Assembly: GCA_031278145.1 (NCBI GenBank)
Contig: JAITLA010000039.1
Location: 1 to 16,859 of the forward strand
DNA length: 16,859 bases
Source: Eubacteriales Family XIII. Incertae Sedis bacterium
GTDB lineage: Bacteria; Bacillota_A; Clostridia; Peptostreptococcales; Anaerovoracaceae
Direction of reading: 5' to 3'
Positions 1 to 8,130 of the stretch are shown here, piece after piece (the stretch's first letter is position 1; the number at the start of each line of letters is the position of its first letter). The notes below the pieces were generated by a model. It saw only the letters and a list, made by a program, of their open reading frames with translations, searched no databases and was not told where the DNA came from. The position numbers and the translations under genes are program-made.

Positions 1-119
1 ACGAGGTCCGCGTGGATTTGGACGCGGGGACCGTGACCGTCGCGCACGATTCGGCCAAGGCCCCGATTGCCGCGATCAAGCTCGCAATCGAGGATCAGGG
101 CTATGAGGTCGTCGCGTAA
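1..119 (+). CDS. Heavy-metal-associated domain protein, CopZ-like (3' end only)
   Basis: Only the last 38 codons are in the window, read from position 3 and ending at TAA 117-119. The visible residues match the second half of an HMA (ferredoxin-like) metal-binding fold: a beta strand EVRVDLDAGTVTV, a helix KAPIAAIKLAIEDQ, and the closing GYEVVA. The metal-binding CxxC of this family lies in the first half and is outside the window, so metal binding is inferred. HMA domains in copper P-type ATPases are usually N-terminal. A stop straight after the fold therefore favours a small stand-alone cytoplasmic copper chaperone. It converges on dusB with a gap of only 29 bases. Confidence 0.75.
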   Translation, partial: EVRVDLDAGTVTVAHDSAKAPIAAIKLAIEDQGYEVVA

Positions 120-146
120 AAGCCGGCTCGCCGCGCCGCCGCCGGC
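117..146 (-). terminator. Possible intrinsic terminator of the ftsH-dusB operon
   Basis: Read on the minus strand just after the dusB stop, two GCCGGC arms (141-146 and 122-127) enclose a 13-base GC-rich loop and are followed by TTTTA. The T tract is short and the loop is large, so it is a weak candidate. It also overlaps the stop codon of the converging HMA gene. Confidence 0.4.
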
Positions 147-148
147 CC

Positions 149-1189
149 CTACGCGCGAAAATCCGCGAGCAGGCGCCTGAAGTCCGCCGCCGCAGCGGTC
201 GCGTTCAGGCGTCCGCGCAGGCCGGCGGAGGCCCTGACGCCCTTGAGATACCAAGCGGCGTGCTTGCGCATCTCGAGGACGGCGGTGCGCTCGCCCTTTT
301 CGGCGATCAGCATATCCAGATGCCGCAGGATCATATCGATGCGCGCGCCGACGTCCGGCGGCGCGGGAACGGGCGCGCCGCGATAGAGCGCGAGGGCCTC
401 CCGGAAGATCCACGGGTTGCCGAGCGCGCCGCGCGCGATCATCACGAAGTCGCAGCCCGTTTCCGCGCGCATGCGCAGGGCGTCGGCCCCGCTGCGGATG
501 TCGCCGTTGCCTATGACGGGTATGCCGACCGCTTCTTTCACGCGGCGTATCGCGTGCCAATCGGCCTTGCCACCGTAGAACTGCTCCCGCGTCCTGCCGT
601 GAACGGTGAGGGCCGCCGCGCCCGCGGCCTCGAGGGTCCGCGCCATCTCCACCGCGTTGACGTGCGCGGCGTCCCAGCCGATGCGCAGCTTCACCGTCAC
701 GGGCTTGCGTGTGCGGGCCACGGCCGCCTCGACGAGGCGGACGGCCAGATCCGGGTCGCGCAGCAGCGCCGCGCCCTCCCCGTTTTTCACGATCTTGGGC
801 ACGGGGCAGCCCATGTTGATATCGAGCAGCACATTCTCGCGCCCGTCGAGGGCCCGCGCCGCGAAGGCCAGAATCTCGGGCTCCCTTCCGAAGATCTGAA
901 AGGCGACGGGCTTTTCGTCCTCGCGGACGCGCAGCAATCGCTCCGTCTTCCCGTCGCCGTACCAAAGTCCCTTGCCGCTGACCATCTCGGAACAGACCAA
1001 GGCCGCCCCCTGCGCGCGGCAAAGCCCGCGAAACGAGCTGTCCGTGACGCCCGCGAGCGGCGCCAGAAAGAAGGGGTTTTCCGGAGCGAAGCCGCCGATG
1101 CGCGCCAAAGCCCCGGCGTCCCGCGCCGCATCCTCGCTACAGAGCTTCTTCTTGTTCAAATTGCGGCTTTCTTCTTCCGACAACGGCAT
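149..1189 (-). CDS. dusB: tRNA-dihydrouridine synthase, DusB family
   Basis: This FMN-dependent enzyme reduces uridine to dihydrouridine in tRNA D-loops. The N-terminal TIM barrel opens with [17 protein letters not shown]. The catalytic cysteine is in [20 protein letters not shown], followed by [10 protein letters not shown] and [16 protein letters not shown] (substrate and FMN contacts), then IPVIGNGDI and the phosphate-binding segment [16 protein letters not shown] helical C-terminal domain follows. The ATG at 1187-1189 gives 346 residues, slightly long for the family (about 320-330), and overlaps the end of coaX by 53 bases. A TTG at 1106-1108, just before ARIGGF, would give about 319 residues. 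Neither has a clean ribosome binding site, so the start is uncertain while the gene is not. It is the last gene of the ftsH operon. Bacillus also keeps a dus gene near ftsH and coaX. Confidence 0.92.
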   Translation of the reverse strand: MPLSEEESRNLNKKKLCSEDAARDAGALARIGGFAPENPFFLAPLAGVTDSSFRGLCRAQGAALVCSEMVSGKGLWYGDGKTERLLRVREDEKPVAFQIFGREPEILAFAARALDGRENVLLDINMGCPVPKIVKNGEGAALLRDPDLAVRLVEAAVARTRKPVTVKLRIGWDAAHVNAVEMARTLEAAGAAALTVHGRTREQFYGGKADWHAIRRVKEAVGIPVIGNGDIRSGADALRMRAETGCDFVMIARGALGNPWIFREALALYRGAPVPAPPDVGARIDMILRHLDMLIAEKGERTAVLEMRKHAAWYLKGVRASAGLRGRLNATAAAADFRRLLADFRA

Positions 1190-1970
1190 ATTTGTTCTTT
1201 TCGTATATGAATTGCAAGCCCTCCAGCGTGAGCTGCTTGTCCACGATATCGATGCTTTCAATGCCGTTGTCTATCATGTTCGCGATGCCGCCCGTGGCCA
1301 CGACGCGCACGGGCAGCGCGGAGGCCGCGTAGGCCGTGAGCTCCCTCTTCATCTTGCGCGCGATATAGTCCACCATGCCCATGTGTCCGTAGACGAGGCC
1401 GGACTGCATGCTCTCTATCGTGTTGCGGCAGATCACGCGCCCGGGCTCTTCGAGCTCCACGCGCGGCAGCTTGGCCGTCTTTTCGAACAGCGCGTCGGAG
1501 GATATCTTGAGGCCGGGCGCAATGCTCCCGCCAAGATATTCCCACTTCTCGGAAACGGCGCAAAAGGTCGTGGCGGTGCCGAGATCCACGATGACCAGCG
1601 GCCCCCCGTACTTGGACAGGCCGGCGACGGCGTTGACGATCCTGTCCGCGCCCAGCTGCTTGGGATTGTCGTACTTGACGACCAGCCCGGTCTTGATGCC
1701 GGGTCCCACGATCAGAGGCCTCTTTTTGAAATACTTGATCGTCAAATGCTGCAAGGTGTACAGCGTGGAGGGCACGACCGTCGAAATGATCACATCGTCC
1801 ACATCGCGCGTATCGAGCCCCTCATAGCTAAAGAGCTGGTTGAGCACCATCCCGTACTCGTCGGCGCTCTTGTTGTTGTGCGTTTCCATTCTCCAGTTTT
1901 GAATCAGCGCGCCGTCCCGAAAAACGCCCATGACGATGTTGGAGTTTCCCACGTCGAATGCGAGTAACAC
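1137..1970 (-). CDS. coaX: Type III pantothenate kinase
   Basis: CoaX phosphorylates pantothenate, the first step of coenzyme A synthesis. It belongs to the ASKHA fold and needs a monovalent cation. Visible motifs are the phosphate-binding [16 protein letters not shown] at the N-terminus, [11 protein letters not shown] (pantothenate site), the second phosphate loop VDLGTATTF, and [11 protein letters not shown] near residue 225. At 277 residues it is slightly longer than the usual 255-260. The start is GTG at 1968-1970, preceded by AGGAGGG with a 5-base spacer. That ribosome binding site overlaps the TAG of the upstream carboxyltransferase, whose gene ends only 10 bases away. This implies one transcript and probably coupled translation. 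Its 3' end overlaps dusB. Confidence 0.95.
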   Translation of the reverse strand: MLLAFDVGNSNIVMGVFRDGALIQNWRMETHNNKSADEYGMVLNQLFSYEGLDTRDVDDVIISTVVPSTLYTLQHLTIKYFKKRPLIVGPGIKTGLVVKYDNPKQLGADRIVNAVAGLSKYGGPLVIVDLGTATTFCAVSEKWEYLGGSIAPGLKISSDALFEKTAKLPRVELEEPGRVICRNTIESMQSGLVYGHMGMVDYIARKMKRELTAYAASALPVRVVATGGIANMIDNGIESIDIVDKQLTLEGLQFIYEKNKYAVVGRRKPQFEQEEAL

Positions 1971-1980
1971 GGCAACCCTC

Positions 1981-3522
1981 CTACAGCGGGATATTGCCGT
2001 GCTTCTTCGCAGGCAGGGATTCCCGCTTGGACTTGAGCATGTCGAAGGCGCCGATCACGCGCGCGCGCGTCGTCGCGGGATCGATGACGTCCTCCACGTA
2101 GCCCATCTCGGCGGCGCGGTAGGGATTGCCAAACCGCGCTTCGTATTCCGCGATCTTTTCCCGGCGCTTCTCGGCGGGATCCGCCGCCGCCTTGATTTCG
2201 TCCTTGAACACGATATTGGCCGCGCCCTCGGCGCCCATGACCGCGATCTGCGCCGACGGCCAAGCCAGCACCGTGTCCGCGCCGAGCTCTTTGCTGCACA
2301 TCGCGATGTAGGCGCCCCCGTAGGCCTTGCGCAGGATGACCGTGACCTTGGGGACCGTGGCTTCGCAGTAGGCGTACAGCAGCTTGGCGCCGTGCCGTAT
2401 GATGCCGCCCGTTTCCTGCCGCACGCCGGGCAGGAAGCCCGGAACGTCCGACAGCGTCAGCAGGGGGATGTTGAACGCGTCGCAGCGTCTGACGAAGCGC
2501 GCCGCCTTGTCGGAGGCGTTGATGTCGAGGCAGCCCGCCGCGAATTTCGGCTGGTTGGCCACCACACCGACCGTCGCGCCGTTCAGCCTGATGAAGCAGG
2601 TGATGATGTTCTTCGCGTACTGCGGCGCCACATCGTACAGCTTGCCGTCGTCCGCGAGCTTCGTGATGATTTTGTACATGTCGTAGGCCCTGTTCGGATT
2701 CTCGGGAACGATGTCGCCGAGCTCCGGGATCGGCCTGTTCGGATCGTCGCAGGTCGCGCGGACGGGCGCGGTTTCGCGGTTGTTCGAGGGCAGATAGGTC
2801 AGGAGCTCGCGCACGGCGAGCAGGGTTTCCCTGTCGTTCGCGCCCATGAAGTGCGCGACCCCGCTGGTCGCGTTGTGCGTCACGGCGCCGCCCAGTTCCT
2901 CGGCCGTGATGTCCTCATTCGTAACGGTCTTGATCACCTGCGGCCCCGTGATGAACATCCGCCCCGTTCCCGCCACCATGAACACGAAGTCCGTTATGGC
3001 CGGCGAATAGACCGCGCCGCCCGCGCAGGGGCCCATGATCACGGATATCTGCGGGATCACGCCGGAGGATATCGTGTTGTTGTAGAATATCTTGCCGTAG
3101 CCCGACAGCGCGTTGACGCCCTCCTGGATGCGCGCGCCGCCGGAATCGTTCAGGCCGACGATGGGCGCGCCCATCTTGCGCGCCATATTCTGCACCTTGA
3201 CGATCTTTTCCGCGTGGGACTCGCCGAGGGAACCGCCGAGCACCGTGAAATCCTGCGCGTAGGCGTACACGAGCCTGCCGTCCACGGTCCCGTGGCCCGT
3301 GACAACGCCGTCGCCGGTCGCGCGTTTGTCCGCCATGTCGAAGTTGTGGCACCTGTGCGAAACAAAGACGTCGATCTCGACGAAGCTGCCCGCGTCGAAC
3401 AGGATATCCAGCCGTTCCCGCGCGGTCAGCTTGTTTTGCGCGTGCTGCGCCTCTATGCGCTTTTCGCCGCCGCCGAGCGCTATCTCCGCTTTCTTTTCGC
3501 GAAGCTCTTCCGATTTGCTCAT
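1981..3522 (-). CDS. mmdA: Biotin-dependent acyl-CoA carboxyltransferase subunit (methylmalonyl-CoA decarboxylase alpha / propionyl-CoA carboxylase beta type)
   Basis: This cytoplasmic crotonase-fold subunit moves a carboxyl group between an acyl-CoA and biotin. It has two carboxyltransferase halves. The first has the oxyanion-hole segment [12 protein letters not shown] and the second has [21 protein letters not shown] and [11 protein letters not shown]. It begins with the family-typical [21 protein letters not shown] and ends with KKHGNIPL, as MmdA proteins do. ATG at 3520-3522 gives 513 residues, the usual length, with GGAAGGA 8 bases upstream. An ATG three codons earlier (3531) is also possible, but its ribosome binding site is too close. 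The gene follows ftsH by 49 bases and precedes coaX by 10. No biotin carrier, biotin carboxylase or membrane decarboxylase subunit is nearby, so the substrate and the choice between sodium-pump decarboxylase and carboxylase cannot be settled here. The mmdA symbol is the closest match, not a proof. Confidence 0.88.
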   Translation of the reverse strand: MSKSEELREKKAEIALGGGEKRIEAQHAQNKLTARERLDILFDAGSFVEIDVFVSHRCHNFDMADKRATGDGVVTGHGTVDGRLVYAYAQDFTVLGGSLGESHAEKIVKVQNMARKMGAPIVGLNDSGGARIQEGVNALSGYGKIFYNNTISSGVIPQISVIMGPCAGGAVYSPAITDFVFMVAGTGRMFITGPQVIKTVTNEDITAEELGGAVTHNATSGVAHFMGANDRETLLAVRELLTYLPSNNRETAPVRATCDDPNRPIPELGDIVPENPNRAYDMYKIITKLADDGKLYDVAPQYAKNIITCFIRLNGATVGVVANQPKFAAGCLDINASDKAARFVRRCDAFNIPLLTLSDVPGFLPGVRQETGGIIRHGAKLLYAYCEATVPKVTVILRKAYGGAYIAMCSKELGADTVLAWPSAQIAVMGAEGAANIVFKDEIKAAADPAEKRREKIAEYEARFGNPYRAAEMGYVEDVIDPATTRARVIGAFDMLKSKRESLPAKKHGNIPL

Positions 3523-3551
3523 TTCCTGCATCCTTCCCTTGTTGTGCGTTT

Positions 3552-3591
3552 GCGAGGGCGACGCGCGGGCATCACCCGGCGTCGCCCTCGC
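3552..3591 (-). other. Strong intercistronic hairpin over the ftsH stop codon
   Basis: A perfect 13-bp inverted repeat, GCGAGGGCGACGC at 3552-3564 and GCGTCGCCCTCGC at 3579-3591, continues after a one-base bulge into a further CGGG/CCCG stem (3566-3569 with 3575-3578) and a 5-base loop. The ftsH TGA (3572-3574) lies in or next to that loop. Neither strand has a T tract after it, so it is not a standard terminator. An RNA processing or stability element between ftsH and the carboxyltransferase gene is a fair guess. Confidence 0.7.
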
Positions 3592-5743
3592 CGCCCGAAT
3601 TCGCTTCATCCTTCTTGGGGGAGGGCTTTGCGGACGCGCCGCCCGCAAGCTTGCGCGGCTTCATGCGAAACGATCTCCTGAGCTCGCCCGCCGCGTTGTA
3701 CTCCTTGTATTCCCGTCCCTTCTTTCCTTCCGTTTCCCCCGCTTCGTCCTCGTCCTCCGCTTCGTCCTCGTCGTCCGCTTCGTCCGCCTCGTCCGCCTCG
3801 TCCTCTCCCTCGTCGTCCCGTGGCAGCGAAAGGAGCAGCTCCGTTTCCGCCGCCTCCTTCGCGTTCCTTTCCTTGAGGTGCTTCTCCTCGTGCTCTATCC
3901 TTTCGAGCAGTTGCTCCGGCGTCAGCTTGCCCGTGAAGAGATCTTCAAACTGCTCGCCATCCAGGGTTTCCGCCTCGAGCAGCGCGTTCGCGATGGTGTG
4001 AAGCTCCGCGGAGCGCTCCTTGAGGATGTTCTCCGCCGCCGCGTAGGCTTCCTCGATCAGGACCCGGACCTCTTCGTCGATCTCCGAGGCCATCTCCTCG
4101 GAATAGTTCTTCCGCGTCGAGAAGTCCTTGCCGAGGAAGACCTCGTCGGCGGAGCTGTAATTCACGGGTCCGATCCGGTCGCTGAAGCCGTACTTCGTCA
4201 CCATGTCCCGCGCGATCTCGGTGGCGCGCGCGATGTCGTTGCTGGCGCCCGTGCTGATGTCGTTCAGCGTCAGCTTCTCCGCCGCGCGGCCGCCGAGCAG
4301 GTGCACGATGTTCTCCAGCATCCTGGTCTTTGTCGTGTAGTATTTGTCCTCTTTGGGCAGGATCATCGTGAAGCCGCCGGCCCTGCCGCGCGGGATGATC
4401 GTGATCTGGTGGACCGGATCGGTGTTTGGCAGCGCCCGCGCGACAATCGCGTGCCCGGCCTCGTGGAAGGCGGTGAGCCTGCGCTCTTCCTCGCTGATCA
4501 CGCGGCTCTTCTTCTCCGGCCCCGCGATCACCTTCGTCACGGCTTCCTCTATCTCGCCCATGCGTATCTTGCGCCCGTTCCTGCGCGCGGTCAGGAGCGC
4601 CGCCTCGTTCAGCATGTTCTCTATGTCGGCCGGCGTGAAGCCGGGCGTCCTTCGCGCGAGGACCCTGGGGTCCACCTCGTTGTCGAGCGGCTTGTTCTTC
4701 GAGTGCACGCGGAATATGGCCTCCCTGCCCTTGATGTCGGGGATGCCTATCACGACCTGCCGGTCGAAGCGACCGGGGCGGAGCAGGGCCGGGTCCAGGA
4801 TGTCCGGCCTGTTTGTGGCCGCGAGGATGATGATGCCCGAATTCTCCCCGAAGCCGTCCATCTCGACGAGCAGCTGGTTCAGCGTCTGCTCCCGCTCGTC
4901 GTGCCCGCCGCCGAGGCCCGCGCCCCGCTTGCGGCCCACGGCGTCTATCTCGTCTATGAAGATGATGCAGGGGCTGTTTTTCTTCGCCTGCTCAAACAGA
5001 TCCCGCACGCGCGACGCGCCGACGCCGACGAACATCTCCACGAAATCGGAGCCGCTGATGCTGAAAAAGGGTACGCCGGCCTCGCCTGCGGCCGCCTTGG
5101 AGATGTAGGTCTTTCCCGTCCCCGGCGGACCGACGAGCAGGATGCCCTTGGGTATGCGCGCGCCCAGCTCGTTGTATTTCTTGGGGTTTTTCAGGAAGTC
5201 CACGACCTCGGTCAGCTCTTCCTTCTCCTCGTCGAGCCCCGCCACGTCCTCGAAGGTCACCTTGCGCAGGTCGCCCTCCTTGTGCAGCCGCGCGCGGCTC
5301 TTGCCGAAGGACATGACCTTGCCGCCGCCACCGGCGCCTTGGTTCATGAACACGAACAGGAAGAAGATCAGCACGCCCATCATCAGAAGCGTGGGCAGCA
5401 GGTTGAGAAGCCAGTGCGGTTCTCTGAGCTTTTCGCCCGCGAATTTTGAAATCGTGCCCTTCTGCACCTGCGGAAATATATATTCCGTTTCCAGTATGAC
5501 GATCTCGTTGAGGCTCGGGGAATAGCATATGAATTCCTCACCCGAAACGAGCTTGCCCGATATGTCGTAACCGACCACCTTGATCTCCGCCACCTGCTCG
5601 TCGATAAGCTTATCGACCAATTCCGAAAGCACGATCTCGGTCGGCGCCTTTTCCTGCGTATTTCCCACATAGAACCACGCGACCGCGAGAACCACCGCGA
5701 AAATCGCTATGTAAATACCAAAATTCTTCGCCGTTCTGTTCAA
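3572..5743 (-). CDS. ftsH: ATP-dependent zinc metalloprotease FtsH, with a long acidic tail
   Basis: FtsH is a membrane-bound hexameric AAA+ protease that removes misfolded membrane proteins and short-lived regulators. Numbered from the chosen start: TM1 at about 8-26, a short extracytoplasmic domain to about 108, TM2 at about 111-133, Walker A GPPGTGKT (205-212), Walker B IIFIDEID (260-267), the second region of homology [20 protein letters not shown] (310-329), and the zinc site HEAGH (427-431). The start is TTG at 5741-5743, with AAAGGAG 11 bases upstream, and gives 723 residues. The frame stays open upstream to an ATG at 5821, but that codon lies before the promoter's -35 box and cannot be the start. 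The last 81 or so residues are unusual: a run of Asp/Glu/Ala followed by a basic Lys/Arg/Pro segment. It is the first gene of the operon. Confidence 0.96.
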   Translation of the reverse strand: MNRTAKNFGIYIAIFAVVLAVAWFYVGNTQEKAPTEIVLSELVDKLIDEQVAEIKVVGYDISGKLVSGEEFICYSPSLNEIVILETEYIFPQVQKGTISKFAGEKLREPHWLLNLLPTLLMMGVLIFFLFVFMNQGAGGGGKVMSFGKSRARLHKEGDLRKVTFEDVAGLDEEKEELTEVVDFLKNPKKYNELGARIPKGILLVGPPGTGKTYISKAAAGEAGVPFFSISGSDFVEMFVGVGASRVRDLFEQAKKNSPCIIFIDEIDAVGRKRGAGLGGGHDEREQTLNQLLVEMDGFGENSGIIILAATNRPDILDPALLRPGRFDRQVVIGIPDIKGREAIFRVHSKNKPLDNEVDPRVLARRTPGFTPADIENMLNEAALLTARRNGRKIRMGEIEEAVTKVIAGPEKKSRVISEEERRLTAFHEAGHAIVARALPNTDPVHQITIIPRGRAGGFTMILPKEDKYYTTKTRMLENIVHLLGGRAAEKLTLNDISTGASNDIARATEIARDMVTKYGFSDRIGPVNYSSADEVFLGKDFSTRKNYSEEMASEIDEEVRVLIEEAYAAAENILKERSAELHTIANALLEAETLDGEQFEDLFTGKLTPEQLLERIEHEEKHLKERNAKEAAETELLLSLPRDDEGEDEADEADEADDEDEAEDEDEAGETEGKKGREYKEYNAAGELRRSFRMKPRKLAGGASAKPSPKKDEANSGGEGDAG

Positions 5744-5754
5744 AGGCCCGTTTA

Positions 5755-5761
5755 CTCCTTT
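5755..5761 (-). promoter_or_regulatory. Ribosome binding site deciding the TTG start of ftsH
   Basis: AAAGGAG on the minus strand, 11 bases before TTG 5741-5743. No ATG or GTG lies in frame at a better distance. The TTG start also places TM1 at the N-terminus, as in other FtsH proteins. Confidence 0.7.
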
Positions 5762-5789
5762 CCAAAGCGGTACGGTGACATACCTACTT

Positions 5790-5818
5790 ATTGTAGCATA
5801 TTTTCTTTGGACATTCAA
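5790..5818 (-). promoter_or_regulatory. Sigma-A-type promoter of the ftsH operon
   Basis: TTGAAT (5813-5818 reversed), a 17-base spacer, and TACAAT (5790-5795 reversed) with an extended -10 TGC just before it. Predicted transcription starts near 5783, giving a leader of about 40 bases. Only about 12 bases separate its -35 box from the -35 box of the divergent plus-strand promoter. Confidence 0.75.
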
Positions 5819-5830
5819 CACGCAAAATTC

Positions 5831-5859
5831 TTGAAACTCGCGCGCATATACACTATAAT
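5831..5859 (+). promoter_or_regulatory. Sigma-A-type promoter facing the glycan cassette
   Basis: TTGAAA at 5831-5836, exactly 17 bases, then a perfect TATAAT at 5854-5859. Predicted transcription starts near 5866. The transcript would run through the 143-bp palindrome before reaching the gene at 6076, so the leader is about 210 bases. Confidence 0.75.
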
Positions 5860-5884
5860 GTTACTGTTCAGAGGTTCAATCAAA

Positions 5885-6027
5885 ACTATTCAAACCCTAC
5901 GATAATTTCGTTCAGATCGGGTTCTGCCGGCCTATTTGGCTCCCGCAGCGTACTCGAAGCTACGTGAGGAAGCCAAATAGGCCGGCAGGTTCCGAGATGG
6001 GCGGAATTTGCGCGGGGTTTGAATAGT
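5885..6027. repeat. 143-bp imperfect palindrome, MITE-like or a structured leader
   Basis: The two halves are imperfect inverted repeats of about 60 bp. The outer 13 bases are perfect (ACTATTCAAACCC at 5885-5897 against GGGTTTGAATAGT at 6015-6027). An inner 18-bp block is also perfect (CTGCCGGCCTATTTGGCT at 5924-5941 against 5971-5988). The intervening part of each arm is partly matched. The centre (about 5942-5970) contains a small CGTA/TACG inverted repeat. No T tract follows on either side, so it is not a plain terminator. The perfect termini and the lack of a gene inside resemble a non-autonomous transposable element. An RNA leader structure is the alternative. Confidence 0.7.
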
Positions 6028-6044
6028 AACACTATAATGGTTAC
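6026..6044 (+). promoter_or_regulatory. Dyad around a second TATAAT, near-copy of the upstream -10 region
   Basis: GTAAC and GTTAC (6026-6030 and 6040-6044) flank ACTATAATG. The block CACTATAATGGTTAC (6030-6044) repeats CACTATAATGTTAC (5851-5864), which holds the -10 box of the upstream promoter. No good -35 box lies 16-18 bases before this TATAAT, so it is a weak promoter at best. It could be a repeated operator, or a remnant of target duplication around the palindrome. Confidence 0.35.
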
Positions 6045-6075
6045 ATAAAATTCGATTGAAGGAGTACATGCCCAA

Positions 6076-8130
6076 ATGAAAAAACCCACGAGAGCCACGC
6101 GGATGGATCCGAGCCATATATGGGCCATGCGCCACGCCGGCGAAGAAGGCGAGAGCACCGGCCTTCTCCGGATCCTCCCCGCCATGCTGTTCACGGCGGT
6201 CGTGATCACGCTGGTGCGCTATTATTATTACGAAAGGGATATGTCGCGCTTCTTCTGGAGTGTCGGCGGAACGGAGCAAATAGAGTTCTTCAGCCATTCC
6301 AAGGTGGTGCTGATCCTGATCTGCACGGCGCTGGCGCTGCTGGCGCTGCTCTTCCGCTTCTGCACGCAGTCCTTGGCCGTGAAGCGGAGCGTCCTCTACT
6401 TTCCCATGATCGCGTATGCGCTCACGGTGCTCTTTTCCTACCTCGCATCGTCCGAAAAATTCTTCGCGTGGCACGGCTGGAACGAGCGTTTTGAAGGCAC
6501 CTACGTCCTGCTCTGCTATATGGTCATGCTCTTTTACATCATCAATTCCGTCAATTCCGAGCGCAACGTGAAGCAGATCGTCTATCCGCTGGCGGTGACG
6601 AGCGGCCTGCTCGCGTTGCTCGGCCTCAGCCAATATTTCAACCGCGATTTTCTCCGCACCATCTTGGGACAGAAGCTTATCGTGCCGAATGAACCCATCG
6701 AGAACAGCGATCTTTCTACCTGGGCCCTGATCGACCGGCTGGAGGCGGAGGGCCGGCACATACTCGAATTCGCGTTCAAGCAGGGCGAGATCTACCAGAC
6801 CGTGTACAACATCAACTACGTATCCTTCTATCTGACGCTGCTGATTCCGCTCTTCGGCATGATCTTCATCCGCGAGCGGAGCCCGCGGAAGAAGATCGTC
6901 TGGGGCGTCCTCTTCACGCTGCTTATCACGAATCTGATCGGATCGGCGTCCTCCGGCGGCTTTCTCGGCATGTTCTTCGTCGTGCTGATCGCAATCGTCG
7001 TGCTGAACAAGCGCATCCTCCTGTGGTGGAAATCCGTCGCGATGCTGCTCGCCATCACGGTCATCGTCGCGGGCGCCACCTACGAGCGCTGGTATCCCGA
7101 GCTCAGCGGCGCGATCAAGAGCACGCTGAACCTCACGGAAACGGCGCGGGCGGCGGACGCGGACCCGGGGGCCGCCGAGGCGGAGGAAGCCGCCGGCGCC
7201 GGGGAAGCCGCCGAGGGCGCGGCCGTGACCACCGGGTCCGCGCCCCCGGCAGAAAAGGGCGTGATCGATTACTTCATCAACGAGGGCGCCGACATCGTTG
7301 TGAGCGTGAACGGCAACGAGGTGACCGTCACGACGAACAAGGACGATCCCTTCGACCTCTCCGTCAAGGACGCGGACGGCAAGGAGCTGGCGCTCAGGGA
7401 GGAACTCGCGCCCTTCGGCGGCGACGACGGCGCGATGAATCCCGCCTTCTTCATCGAGGATCCGCGCTTCGCGGCGCTGACGCTCTTTCCCGCCTCGGCG
7501 GAGAGCGAGGTCGACGGCGAGATCACGTTCTACTGCATGATGGGCGTGGCGGGCGATCCGCAGATATGGCCCTTCGCCCTGACGGACGAGGGTACGTTTT
7601 ACCACAATGAGATCGGCAAGCGCATAAAGCTGCGGAAGGTTCCGCACGTCGGCTGGTCCGACAACCCGAGCTTCGGCAGCGGTCGCGGCTATATCTGGTC
7701 GCGGACCCTCCCGATGCTGCGCGACACCCTGCTCCTCGGATACGGCGCGGACACCTACTGCATCTATTTCCCCCACGACGACTACGTGGGCAAGCACAAC
7801 GCGGGCTGGAACATCAACATGATCGTGGACAAGCCGCACAATCTGTATCTCGGCGCCGCGGTCGGCACGGGGCTGATCTCGGTGCTGGCCCTGCTGGCGC
7901 TCTTCCTGTTCTACCTCGTCCAAAGCTTCCGGATCTACCTGCGGACACAGTACGACGGTTTCCTTCCGGTCGCGGGCGCGGGTATATTCTTCGGCGTGCT
8001 CGGCTTCCTCGCGTCGGCCTTCGTGGACGACAGCTCCGTATCGGTCATGCCGCTGTTCTACGGGCTTCTCGGCGTCGGCATAGCGATCAACCTCCTGCTG
8101 TCGCCGCCGCGGGCGCGGGCGGAAAAATGA
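6076..8130 (+). CDS. O-antigen ligase/polymerase-like (Wzy_C family) membrane protein
   Basis: A polytopic membrane protein of 684 residues, probably joining or polymerising lipid-linked sugar repeats on the outer face of the membrane. Hydrophobic segments lie near residues 32-50, 75-95, 112-130, 152-166, 172-188, 252-270, 280-300, 302-315 and 322-336, and again in the last 95 residues. Near the end, GRGYIWSRTLPMLRDTLLLG and the later DKPHNLYL (the conserved His) are typical of the family. Between about residues 335 and 530 is a large soluble, presumably extracytoplasmic insert that begins with an Ala/Glu/Gly-rich stretch (7141-7250). The start ATG 6076 follows GAAGGAG (6058-6064) by 11 bases. 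An out-of-frame ATG at 6068 encodes only Met-Pro-Lys before a TGA that overlaps the real start. The stop overlaps the next gene (ATGA). Confidence 0.8.
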   Translation: MKKPTRATRMDPSHIWAMRHAGEEGESTGLLRILPAMLFTAVVITLVRYYYYERDMSRFFWSVGGTEQIEFFSHSKVVLILICTALALLALLFRFCTQSLAVKRSVLYFPMIAYALTVLFSYLASSEKFFAWHGWNERFEGTYVLLCYMVMLFYIINSVNSERNVKQIVYPLAVTSGLLALLGLSQYFNRDFLRTILGQKLIVPNEPIENSDLSTWALIDRLEAEGRHILEFAFKQGEIYQTVYNINYVSFYLTLLIPLFGMIFIRERSPRKKIVWGVLFTLLITNLIGSASSGGFLGMFFVVLIAIVVLNKRILLWWKSVAMLLAITVIVAGATYERWYPELSGAIKSTLNLTETARAADADPGAAEAEEAAGAGEAAEGAAVTTGSAPPAEKGVIDYFINEGADIVVSVNGNEVTVTTNKDDPFDLSVKDADGKELALREELAPFGGDDGAMNPAFFIEDPRFAALTLFPASAESEVDGEITFYCMMGVAGDPQIWPFALTDEGTFYHNEIGKRIKLRKVPHVGWSDNPSFGSGRGYIWSRTLPMLRDTLLLGYGADTYCIYFPHDDYVGKHNAGWNINMIVDKPHNLYLGAAVGTGLISVLALLALFLFYLVQSFRIYLRTQYDGFLPVAGAGIFFGVLGFLASAFVDDSSVSVMPLFYGLLGVGIAINLLLSPPRARAEK

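Noticed and set aside
1930..3681. Long plus-strand open frame opposite the carboxyltransferase gene (and a similar one opposite ftsH at 3299-5449).
   Set aside because: Composition is typical of a GC-rich shadow frame; the minus-strand genes have clear catalytic motifs and tight operon spacing.
5744..5821. Extended ftsH start at ATG 5819-5821.
   Set aside because: The ftsH promoter (5790-5818) lies within that extension, so the codon would not be transcribed. The TTG at 5743 has a proper ribosome binding site and gives a normal N-terminus.
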